Part shown: positions 55,490 through 64,000 of the stretch, piece by piece
How positions within the stretch are numbered: position 1 is the stretch's first letter
Layout: every line of letters starts with the position of its first letter
Assembly: GCA_002989075.1 (NCBI GenBank)
Contig: PSQN01000017.1
Span: 1,612,001 to 1,676,000 of the forward strand
From: Arthonia radiata
Lineage: Eukaryota > Ascomycota > Arthoniomycetes > Arthoniales > Arthoniaceae
Length of the DNA stretch: 64,000 nt
Direction: 5' to 3'
Made by a program: the position numbers and the translations under genes
Notes under the pieces: model-generated
Told to the model about the DNA's origin: nothing
Database searches by the model: none
The model's input: the letters and a program-made list of their open reading frames with translations, nothing else

Positions 55490-55861
55490 CTACCCACCCT
55501 TTCCCTTCTCTCTCTCATAGTCAGCCCACCACTCCCTCTTCTTCTGTCTCTGGCCCTCCTTCCACCGCTCGTCCTCCTCCTTCTTCCGTCTCCTTTCCCC
55601 AACCTTCGCAAACCACTCCTCCCGCGCCTTGTCCTCTTCATCCCGCGTCGCAAAACCCGTCATGCACCTCTCCATCGCCTTTCTCTGCGTCCGGCATACC
55701 CAGCTGATACTCAGCGTCCGCCCCGCGGCGCACTGCGCGAACTCGCGGATCTGGTCCGCACACTTCGCCCGCACGTTCGCGTAGTACACCTCCCGGACTT
55801 CCGCCTCCTGGCCGGCCGTCAACGGTATCGGCCGGGACGAGCGTATATCGTAGGTCTCCAT
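55490..55861 (-). CDS. CMC1: Twin CX9C mitochondrial protein, CMC1
   Basis: 123 residues from ATG 55861 (METYDIRSSRPIPLTAGQEA). It has two CX9C motifs, CADQIREFAQC and CRTQRKAMERC, arranged as in Cmc1: short N-terminal part, coiled-coil-helix fold, then a charged tail (EEDKAREEWFAKV and a lysine/arginine-rich end). Cmc1 lies in the mitochondrial intermembrane space, is imported through Mia40 and helps assemble cytochrome c oxidase (Cox1 and copper delivery). The frame is open upstream to 55975 but that part is low-complexity, so the later start is preferred. A second coding-looking frame overlaps it on the same strand. Confidence 0.8.
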   Translation of the reverse strand: METYDIRSSRPIPLTAGQEAEVREVYYANVRAKCADQIREFAQCAAGRTLSISWVCRTQRKAMERCMTGFATRDEEDKAREEWFAKVGERRRKKEEDERWKEGQRQKKREWWADYEREKGKGG

Positions 55862-56696
55862 GTTTGTTGAGGGCCCAGTCGCCGAACTTGTTGCGCTTGG
55901 GAACGGAGGCGAGGCCGCCGAGGACCCACTTTGGGTTTGTGGCGGCGTGAGTGCGGAGGGCGGGGTCGCGGGCATAGAACCGCTGGGGGAAGTGCTTGCA
56001 GTGCCACTCGTGCCAGGAGTCGACGATGTAAGCGTAGGCGCGGAGGAAGGCGCGGCGGAGGTGCTCGTCGGGGCAGTGCAAGTCGACGAAGCGGGAGCAG
56101 GTGCCGTCGCGGCACTGTTGGCGGCGGAGACGCTTGTCGGAGAAGGATTCGGGGCTTTGGTAGGTTTGCTTGGTGAGGAGGGGTCGCCAGCCGATGTGGC
56201 TTGGGAGGACGACGCCGCCGGTTTGTATGAGGAACCAGTCGCCTTCTTGGAAGCCGCAGTAGGGTGTCACGTAGTTGCCGGGCCAGGCGTATTCGTGGTC
56301 TTTGCTGAACGGCTTGTGCTGGTATGGAGCAGGGTCCCGGTTAATGTTGTAGTCGTAGTAGTGAGCGCTGTCGAGAGATTGGCGGCTCGAGGTGTTTGGT
56401 GGATGGAGTCGTCTGCGTGCGAGGTCGTATCTGGCCTCGGCTTCTGTCTGTATAGGTAGCTTATTTTGATAGGAGAACGGTGAACGCTCGCGATCTTCGC
56501 CACGGAGTGGAATATGTCTGGAATTGTTGAAATAAGATTGTGTGTGGAGCGGGAGTAGGTTGTATGCTGGGTTCTGAGGTGAGGGTGGACGGCGTGGGTC
56601 GCCGGGAATATGTTCAGCCCTGAGTATCGGCCGGCCTCTTGGATACGACCGTGCTTCAACTAGAGACGGGTCTTCAACGCCTGGCAGTGCCTAACG
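55638..56696 (-). CDS. Coding-looking frame of unknown gene, overlapping CMC1, no start found
   Basis: One frame is open for about 350 codons on the minus strand and reads like a folded protein (GNYVTPYCGFQEGDWFLIQT, SPESFSDKRLRRQQCRDGTC, YAYIVDSWHEWHCKHFPQRF, GGLASVPKRNKFGDW). It contains no ATG at all, so translation must begin in an upstream exon. At 56694-56696 the frame meets a TAG that could be the end of an intron (CGTTAG|GCACTG). Upstream of it the same frame is open again (about 56697-56903, SNDRFEAFGGTFSVADS). Its last ~75 codons overlap CMC1 in another frame and lose protein-like character after the CMC1 start, so the real 3' end is probably earlier. Family not recognised. Confidence 0.4.
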
Positions 56697-57218
56697 ATTG
56701 TCGCCGTTGTACGCGTCTCTAGCAGCGCTTCTTTGCTGTCTGCCGATCTCTCCTCGTCGAAAAATCTCACGAAGTCTGTTCGAGTCGTAGGCTTCCCTCT
56801 GATCAGCCTGGGAGTCAGCGACTGAGAATGTCCCACCAAAGGCTTCGAAACGGTCGTTGGAAGCCACTTTTGCGACTTTGCTATATAGTAGGACGCTTTA
56901 GCGAAGCACGTGCATCGGATTAGAAGTCAGCAACGATAGAGATAACCAGCCACGCAGAACAAATCGAGAATTGGCGTACTTTGTAGCGATCGAATTGCTT
57001 GACAACGCACAATCCATCTAAGCAATCGAGACACAACCTAGCTAGACAAGCGCACGTGCCACACCGCTAAGCTTTCCAGCTGGAGATACACTACTAACGC
57101 CGCCGCTGTCTCAACGACGATGTACCGAGGCCGATTGGGTACTCAGCACTTGCTTCTCTGAGCTCTACATGGACGCAACAGTTCGTTGTAGGTCTTGCAC
57201 GAACGAAGTCACAACAAC
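56697..57218. other. Region upstream of the SDR gene
   Basis: Contains open frames on the minus strand that may be 5' exons of the gene at 55638-56696, and the promoter of the plus-strand SDR gene. No ATG could be tied to the minus-strand gene. Confidence 0.35.
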
Positions 57219-58134
57219 ATGATCATTCAAGATCGGACATACGTAATCTCAGGAGGGTACGAGAAGACCAAACTACATTCATCTCATCTCAGCTAACATA
57301 CAGCTCCTCTCAGTGCCTCAGGCCTTGGGCGTGCAACGGCTGCGGACCTCCACAGTCGCGGCGCTTACGTCGCAATTCTCGACCTGAACGAAGACAACGG
57401 AGCCGAGACGATCAAAGAGGTAGGAGGAGATGCGCGGGCAAAGTACTGGGAGTGCGACGTCAGCGACACGTCAAGCGTCGAGGCCGCTGTGAAAGGTGTG
57501 CTCGAATGGGTGGGCAAGACTGGCAAGGGAATTGGTGGTGTAGTCGCTGCTGCAGGTGTTGGCTTTCCAGGCAAAGTATGCTCGGTGGTTCGTGAAGAGT
57601 GATTTCTGCAATTGTATTGCTAACACCGTGGCACAATAGGTCCTGGACCGCAAGCTCAATCCTCTCAACCTCGACAATTTCGACCGCGTAGTGAAAACCA
57701 ACCTCCATGGCACTGTCGATCTCATTCGTCAATTACTTCCCACAATTGCAAAGAACAACCCGACATCTCCAGACGGAGAGAGAGGGGTGTTGATTATGGT
57801 TTCGTCTGTGGCCGCGTATGACGGCCAACCTGGCCAGTTAGCATATTCGGCTTCCAAGGGAGCGATTCGGAGCCTAGTATTGCCCCTCGCGCGCGATTTG
57901 GCACCATTCGGTATTCGCGCAGTGGCTATTGCACCAGGTGTGTTTGCCAGCAGCATGACTGCCGCGATGAGCGACAAGGTCCGAAAGTCGCTAGAAGGTG
58001 TCATGGAATGGCCGAAGAGGATGGGCTCACCTCAAGAATTTGCAATGCTGGCCAGACAGGTGGTAGAGAACCCGATGTTGAACGCGGACACAATTAGGTT
58101 GGATGCTGCTGTTAGAATGCCCAGTAAAATGTAG
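57219..58134 (+). CDS. Short-chain dehydrogenase, 3-hydroxyacyl-CoA dehydrogenase type-2-like
   Basis: Exons are 57219-57256, 57314-57575 and 57640-58134, giving 264 residues. The first exon has only 38 bp; the junction rebuilds the cofactor motif SGGASGLGRA (residues 11-20). Other landmarks are ILDLNED after the second strand (NAD preference), VVAAAGVG in place of NNAG, catalytic Ser at about 155, Y169 and K173 in AYSASKGAI, and APGVFASSM. The AAYDGQPGQLAYSASKGAI stretch is typical of the HSD17B10-like group that acts on short-chain 3-hydroxyacyl-CoA, often in mitochondria. No clear targeting signal is seen, so location is open. Substrate is inference. Confidence 0.85.
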
Positions 58135-58243
58135 ATTGAACTAAAGCTGTGTCCGTGGCTATGTCACAAGAGGTTCTTCGGTTGTTCTCTTGACAAGTGT
58201 TTTGGTGAGAAATGGTGCCGAGGTAGTGTCTGATTGGTATCGT

Positions 58244-59771
58244 TCAGGCAGCTGATGCGGAAGACGCCACATCACGATTACCCCGTGCACCCCTCTGTTT
58301 GTTGGTCTCTTCTGTCCAGCTTTCCTGCCACAACCAGCATGCGCCGGCCGCCTGATCACCATCTGCGCTTCCCCAGAATCCGAACAGGCCCCAGGGCGTC
58401 ATCCAACCCATCCAACACCAGAAGTCGCCCGGCGGTCCAAGCCTGAAACGACCGTGCGGTGTGATATAGCCCTCGAGGTGAAAGTCGATCGTATGTTCGC
58501 TATACGTGCCAACAATGCGTCGTGAATCATGCACTGGATAGTCCACCTGATGCATGGCATGTATATTCAACCCTTCCACTGCGTCTGCGTACTCGATCTC
58601 TTCCATGTCGCGCAGGTCTCGGCGATGGAAGGACCAATAACCGCACCAAGAACTCTTGGCAAGGTTTTCTGGGCGACTCATCTCGGCCACCGTACTTTGT
58701 AGCCACTCGTCCCAGGCCACAAGCAGATAATTAGAGTCATGCTTGAGGTGAAAGTCCTTGCCAGACATGAATGGCATGGGGATTTTCTTCCCCTCGCCCA
58801 GCTTACCGAACCATGGCAGATCCTCTGTCCGTGGCACAAGTCGTGCTGCTGGACCGTCTGATGGCTGTTGGTTACCACGAGTCATGGTGAGTGCTTCGAG
58901 ATAGTCTTTGAGGACCCATCCCCATGTCACTAGAGTTGACATCGTGCTAGTCAGGTCGGCTTTCCCAAAATCTGCGCGCGAACAGCGGGCGATGAAAGAG
59001 TACTGCATCTCGCTCACAAAGTCTTCGCGGCCGAAGCGTTGATCTGTGGGTATCGTTAGTACGCGATGTCTCACGGTGCAGCTGGAAAGAGCGGATAACC
59101 CACCGCTGAACGCAGCAACGCACCACCAGAACGCTGATTCGGAAGTATTCATGAAGTCGTTGAGATTGCGATGTCGCTGCTCAAGAGTTGCTTGACGAGT
59201 TATGCGTCGATTTGACATGTGTATGTACGGGGTGTCGAGGTGGCTCGCATAAAGATCTCCCTTGAGGTTGACAAGAGCACTGCAAGCTTTCGTGACGACT
59301 TGAATGTACAGCCATGGATCTGAGGTATGTCAGCTACGCATCCCCGTGTATGCCCTCACAGTTATTCATACGGCCCATCACTAGCAAATGAGGTACGTAA
59401 TGTCTTGATAGCTCGACGTTGATGGGCAACTCCTTGCCCGGGATAGTATCAACGTCAAAGTACTTGAACCATTTGGAAGCAAGAGAATTGGCGGCGGCTA
59501 CACGCGCCCATGCTTGCGTATTGTTCTGGAAGACCTCGCTGAGTATCTCAATGTTGGGTAGTGAGGAAGCAACGTCTGTATGCTCCAGTGCTGAAGCGTT
59601 GACCTCTAAGCAGGATCGAAATACGATTGCATCGTTGCAAGCCTGACGAAGTGTGCGGTTCACAGCGCATAGACGAACTACGCACTCAGCTGGTGTGAAT
59701 GAGGCTATGGTCCGTAGTATCTCTGTTGGCAGGTCGTCCATCTTTGGACCATCTGATACTTGGGGGCTCAT
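58244..59771 (-). CDS. F-box protein
   Basis: Exons (minus strand) are 59360-59771, 59104-59319 and 58244-59043, giving 475 residues. The start is ATG 59771 (MSPQVSDGPKMDDLP). The F-box is at about residues 11-50 (MDDLPTEILRTIASFTPAEC, VVRLCAVNRTLRQACND). The first intron is 40 bp (GTGAGG...CTCAG). The second is exactly 60 bp with GTGGGT donor, a perfect TACTAAC branch point and CCACAG acceptor; because it is in frame and stop-free, an unspliced reading would wrongly add 20 residues. The C-terminal part has no known repeats but contains tryptophan-rich segments (PPGDFWCWMGWMTPWGLFGF). It should bind Skp1 in an SCF ubiquitin ligase; the target is unknown. Confidence 0.78.
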
Positions 59772-60593
59772 GTCGGGCTTGTGGTGAATCAATCAATTGG
59801 ATCAGATAAATGCAGGCTAATAGCTGCAATACATCGACATAGATACTTGCTCTCAATGATGGAGGTCAGCGTTCTGCTGACGTTGTGACATTTCGGTGAA
59901 TTGCGTATCACCGACCGACGGCCCCTTCGGACCCGGATTTGCCTCTTTCGGATAGACGGGAGGAGGATGCATCTTCATCACGTGCCGAGGATCAGGATGT
60001 GGAAATGATGTAGTGACCAAGCCAAACTGCAAGCCGCCTGTCATTGACAGATCTGCTCATAAGACTATATTGTTTCTTACACTCCGTCACACGAGCATCC
60101 AGATCTCCTGCCCTGCGCAATCATCGCATCCCGTGAGCGGTTGATCTTGATATTGATGGGGCAGCAGCGAATTGACCCACCCGAAACACTCTGCTCATCG
60201 ACCGACAAAGATGACGACTATCTTAACCATTGTTCGGTCATTCTGCTCTTCATCTTCAAAGGAAGCTCCAACGCTTTTCGAGGCGGTGATCACCGATGAC
60301 CACGCAGAAATGGTTCCTAGCTGTGGCTGCAGACGTCATGATGCCATCGCTGATATCGCTGTGCGGTATGTTCTTGAGATGTTTTTGTGTTCAGACGCTC
60401 CTTGCCAATGACATTGGATGCTCCGTTCATATCAAGCTTGACCAGCCTCCAGGCTGACTGAGGCAGCGCTGACCCTCAGTCGTAGCTGTTCATGCTTTCG
60501 AGGATACATCCATGGCGTTCGTTGGGCGCAAAGTGTATTCAAATGTTGTCGTCCTTGCGAATGCTCTTCACAGATCGACAAGCTTTTTGCCAG
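59772..60593. other. Intergenic region
   Basis: Promoter of the F-box gene and 3' flank of TAF9. A plus-strand frame at 60172-60411 (79 codons) has no motif. Nothing else was seen. Confidence 0.4.
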
Positions 60594-61331
60594 CTAGCCT
60601 TCCTCCATGGCCGCATCATTATCATCGTCGCGGCCCACAAAATCCTGGAACGCCTCCTGATCAGCCTCATCGTCTTCACCCATTTCTGCATCGCCATCGC
60701 CGCCGTTCGCTTGGGTGTGCACCTCTTCCTCGCCGTCATCAGCGTCCTCCATCTCCCATTGGTTGTTCAGATCCCAGCTCCTGCCTGTCAACAGAAATCG
60801 CTCATGCGGCAGTCGCACGCCGAATCTCGGCCCTTGCTGCTCCACACGCGGCAATCTGACCTTGTTGACATCTGCTGCTCGCTCGAGCAATTGCTCCTTG
60901 GTCTCTTTACCTCCAGTGAATTGATGGACTTGGCGCGCCGCTGCTGCCATTCGCACTGCCGCCAGTCCGACCTCATCCACATTGCTGTTTTTACCCGCCG
61001 TGCTGCCACCGGATGGCTGATTGTATCCCTCTGCTGCAAGATGTTGCGCGTCGCTCAGAATGCCTGCAGTGTATCGATAGGCGAAATCCAGAAGCTGCAA
61101 GGGAACCCGCTCCTGGTAGGCGGACACCCCGAGCTGTGATAGAATGAGATGGATGGTGCGCGCATCTCGTGGTCGCGGCCCTGTGCCCGCATCGTTTGCT
61201 GAGGTTGCGGGGAGGATAGGTTTATTTCCAGGTAGGGCGGCGTTTGCTGCTGGAGGAGTACCGTTTGTTTGCTCCTGTGGAGCTGGCGGTTGCGATTGCG
61301 GCTGTACTGCTGAGGGTGAAGGCGCTGACAT
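60594..61331 (-). CDS. taf9: TFIID/SAGA subunit TAF9
   Basis: 245 residues from ATG 61331 (MSAPSPSAVQPQSQPP). After a proline/glutamine-rich start, the histone-fold begins at about residue 56 (DARTIHLILSQLGVSAYQER, then VPLQLLDFAYRYTAGILSDA). The helix-3 part is VRMAAAARQVHQFTGGKETK. It continues with the family signature VNKVRLPRVEQQGPRFGVRL and LPHERFLLTGRSWDL. The C-terminus is acidic. TAF9 pairs with TAF6 through histone folds and sits in both TFIID and SAGA, linking activators to RNA polymerase II initiation. The frame is open 18 codons further upstream, but that leader is not typical. Confidence 0.9.
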   Translation of the reverse strand: MSAPSPSAVQPQSQPPAPQEQTNGTPPAANAALPGNKPILPATSANDAGTGPRPRDARTIHLILSQLGVSAYQERVPLQLLDFAYRYTAGILSDAQHLAAEGYNQPSGGSTAGKNSNVDEVGLAAVRMAAAARQVHQFTGGKETKEQLLERAADVNKVRLPRVEQQGPRFGVRLPHERFLLTGRSWDLNNQWEMEDADDGEEEVHTQANGGDGDAEMGEDDEADQEAFQDFVGRDDDNDAAMEEG

Positions 61332-62534
61332 GCTGCTACCGCAAAGACAGCTACCTGCCAGGAGGATAACGTAGCGAGTGGCCAAGCATATGGTCCACGA
61401 GGATGTGATCGGGGAAGAAGAAAGAGGCGAATAAAGATTTACCCAAGGACTGTGAAGTTAAGCAGCGAGTACAAGCTTGTGTCGAACAGTAAAGTTCAGA
61501 AAGGTGAAGTTCAGAAGTTCACGCCCTGCGAGATCGCATATCGTGCACGGGCCCGTAGCTGTCGGGGGCTAAACACCTAGGCTGTGGTCAAAGCTCAAGA
61601 TGATACTCCGTACATTGACTCCGAATTTAATTCTGACATTCTCTTCATAGCGCCCGGATCGACTACTTCAACACTCCAGGTCAACACCAAGTGCCAGCCA
61701 CCTGAAACGAACCTTTAATGTCAAAATACGTCCTGCTACAGCTTCTACTGTCAACAGTACGCTTGCGTGAAAATCTAATACGGCTGTTTCAGTTTATGAG
61801 GCGTCGACGAATCACCAATAACGCTTCCACTCCAACAGCGTTGGCTGCTAACGAGGAACTGGCAGAGGAAGCTGGTCTAGCCAATCTCCCTTTCAATGAC
61901 AGTCGTTTGCCTGGGGTCTTTCATGGCCGTGTTATCGCGGTCTCCGATTTTTAAAGACATTCAGCGATGTTGCAGACAAGTTTGACTATTTCATGTGTCT
62001 CGTATGCGCTGACTTTGGACTCCACCGTCTACGATCGACATTGATGATAGCATTACATCTGATTAGGTGTAAGTACGCGTATCGACATGTGATGCCCACA
62101 TTCTCAACAAGAAAGGAAGTAATGATCGTATGTAGTGGATTACTCAGTGGTGTATTCGAGAGGCCGTCCTTAAGTAAGTTACATGTGAACTCCTACGGTC
62201 TTGATAGCGGAACATATGCCGGCAGTCACAGAAATATTAGAAACTGCATGCTGCGTAGAGCATTCAAAATCAAGGAAGTGATCAATTTACCAGCATTACA
62301 TTCGAGTAAAAGGGTGGTGCTCGAACTCGTCGTTGTTTTCCTGATAATACGACTCGTAGGAAGACTCTAAAGTCACTTCATGAACAATGACTGCAAGCAA
62401 AAAGTCTACCGCTGTTCAAATCGCAGAGAACATGCCGCAGTCACAGCCCGGCTTCGATGTAGCTAAAAGGCATTTGGATCAAAGACTGGGCACCGAAGCC
62501 GCTGTGTGTATTCTTTCAAACTGATACTATCTCA
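61332..62534. other. Gene-poor region
   Basis: 1.2 kb with the TAF9 promoter and the 3' flank of the MFS gene. Two short plus-strand ATG frames (61718-61954 and neighbours) have no recognisable motif. The right half is relatively AT-rich. No repeat or RNA was found. Confidence 0.4.
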
Positions 62535-64000
62535 TCACCAGATAGCACGTACACTCCACCCTACCCTCGCTACCCTCACCCACACAAAACACGCCACACT
62601 CGCTACATAGCACAGCCCTGTGAACAGTATCACTCCCCAAAACCTTTTCTCCGGATCGCCTCCCACCGCCCCAATCAAAGCACCCGCAATCGGTATCCCC
62701 GTCAGCGTCCCAAAGCTCACCAGCGTATAGCACGTCGCATAGTACTTCCCATACTCCTTCGTGTCGCACAGCTGTCCCACGCAAATCGGCGTCAAGCTGA
62801 TATTCGACCCCGACGCCACGCCAAAGACCACCGCAAACACGATAATCAACCCCAGCTTCGCCGTGCTCTGCTCAGCGCTCAGTAGGCATGCGCTCAGCCA
62901 GAGCGCGAACACCGAGACCGCGCACAACCCCGTCGTGATGATGATCGTGTTGAACCGACCCAGTTTATCTGCAATGAACCCCGGCCCCGCGCGCCCGAAC
63001 AAACTCCCCGCATTCATAATCGAAATCAACTGCGCCGCGAATGTCGGCGAAATCGTCCCCGTGCTCACCGCATACTGCGGCAGATACGTGATCGGCACGA
63101 AGAGGCCCCACTCCAACATGAACGTGCCCCACGCCACGATGAACACATGGCCGCGATGCTTCCAGAAGACGCTCAGATCCGGCAGCATAGCCTTGAAATT
63201 CGTGCCCGTCACGATGGCGCCTGAGCCTGCTTTTTCAGCGGCGCGGGCGCGGTCGACGGCGCTGAGGCGCGAGCGCGTGAGCAGGATGCCGAGGGAGCAG
63301 AGGAGCAGCAGGATGAAGCCGAGGACGCGCGTGCCCCAGGCCCAGCCGACCTCGGCGAAGAGCTTCTGCAGCATCAGTGGCAAGATGATGCCGCCGAAGG
63401 AGCCGCCGGTTGCGGCGAGGCCGGTTGCGAGACCGCGGCGGCGGTAGAACCAGTGGGAGATGGAGGCGACGGCGGGGGTGAAGAGGAGGGAGCTGCCGAT
63501 GCCGGAGAGGAGGGAGAAGGCGAGGATAAAATGGTAGTATTCTGGGTGGTGTCAGGGCATGTTTCACCGCGGTTCGCTTCTGTGGAGTGGGTGGATAATG
63601 GGAGAGATTGCTGGAGTGCTTACCTTCACATTCTCCTAATGCGAATATGCTTACGACGAGGCATATGCTTCCTGCTGTGATCGAGGCTCGAGGTCTGTTG
63701 TTGTCAGTTGTGCTGCTTTCACGAGACTGGCAAGCCGGCTTACCCTCGCGCATCGAATATTGGTCCAATCTGTAAGCCACAGAAGAAAACAAGAAACACA
63801 TAGATGCCAAAGATCCACGATATCTGACTGTCAGAGTACTCGTGCAGCTGATGCTCCGTGACATAGGAGGTCAAGATGCCTATGGTGTTCACCACGCCAA
63901 AGCCGGCGAACATGCTACAGAAGGAACCAGAACATGATAGCCACGCATGCAGGCCTCCTTCCGGATACGTGTTCCCATCTTCGTCAGTACTCCCATCTGA
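62535..64000 (-). CDS. MFS monocarboxylate-type transporter (Mch-like), 5' end missing
   Basis: Exons (minus strand) are 63744-64000 (continues beyond the window), 63624-63694 and 62535-63541, with introns of 49 and 82 bp. The visible 444 residues begin in the cytosolic N-terminus (EGGLHAWLSCSGSFCSMFAG). The MCT-type opening helix FGVVNTIGILTSYV and the later SQISWIFGIYVFLVFFCG match fungal monocarboxylate/riboflavin porters (Mch family). The loop RRRGLATGLAATGGSFGGII and the second-half motif FGRAGPGFIADKLGRFN are also present; about twelve helices are seen in all. Substrate is unknown: yeast Mch5 carries riboflavin and other members' substrates are not known. The start codon lies upstream of the window edge. 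Confidence 0.85.

Noticed and set aside
55860-56459. Long plus-strand frame of about 200 codons
   Set aside because: It is antisense to the coding-looking minus-strand frame and CMC1; its valine/glycine/alanine-rich content is typical of a shadow frame of GC-rich coding DNA.
61718-61954. 78-codon plus-strand ATG frame upstream of TAF9
   Set aside because: Too short and without any motif, neighbouring conserved flank or splice signal to support a gene.
1-64000. CRISPR arrays, secondary-metabolite cluster, LTR or other virus-like elements
   Set aside because: No spaced direct repeats, no polyketide or peptide synthetase genes, and no reverse transcriptase, integrase or capsid-like sequence could be recognised anywhere in the window.

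Overview
The window looks like nuclear chromosomal DNA from a filamentous ascomycete (Pezizomycotina, perhaps a dothideomycete). Most genes carry short GT-AG introns of about 40-200 bp. The recognisable families are typical of such fungi: L-arabinitol dehydrogenase, an RGS/transmembrane Rax1 protein, a Boi-type SH3-SAM-PH protein, a peroxisomal ABC half transporter, a secreted pepsin-like protease and a fungal rhodopsin-domain membrane protein. No prokaryotic operons, rRNA or convincing tRNA genes were seen. All functions are read from motifs and remembered families; no database search was possible.

Layout. 0-4 kb: the 3' part of a rax1-like gene and, convergent to it, an RMD1/DUF155 membrane protein. 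4.7-10 kb: an uncharacterised gene, ladA, an AT-rich block with inverted repeats, and an E2 enzyme with a lysine-rich nuclear tail. 10-17.5 kb: gene-poor, with small hypothetical genes, a divergent kinase-like gene, a 60-bp tandem repeat and a protein made of two copies of one domain. 17.5-26.4 kb: three large plus-strand genes (choline/GABA-type permease, Boi-like polarity protein, Pxa1-like fatty-acid transporter). 26.8-34.9 kb: a single-pass membrane protein, two tandemly duplicated tiny genes separated by two inverted-repeat elements (one a clear TA-flanked MITE), a GPI-anchored-type secreted protein and RNA polymerase I subunit RPA43. 35-46.5 kb: aspartic protease, SDR enzyme, alpha/beta hydrolase, a coilin-like nuclear protein, a small basic-tailed protein and a membrane J protein. 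46.9-57 kb: an unresolved multi-exon locus with a pyrimidine minisatellite, a seven-TM rhodopsin-domain protein, a long gene-poor gap, an SRR1-like protein and a CMC1 gene overlapping another coding-looking frame. 57-64 kb: SDR dehydrogenase, F-box protein, TAF9, and the 3' part of an MFS monocarboxylate-type transporter running off the end.

The genes do not form one pathway or an obvious secondary-metabolite cluster. Housekeeping genes (RPA43, TAF9, CMC1, coilin-like, Pxa1, E2) are mixed with nutrition genes (LadA, permease, protease, MFS) and membrane or cell-polarity genes (Rax1, Boi, rhodopsin-domain). The least explained parts are the tandem pair of tiny genes at 29-31 kb, the duplicated-domain protein at 15.7-16.4 kb, and the loci at 46.9-48.4 kb and 55.5-56.9 kb.
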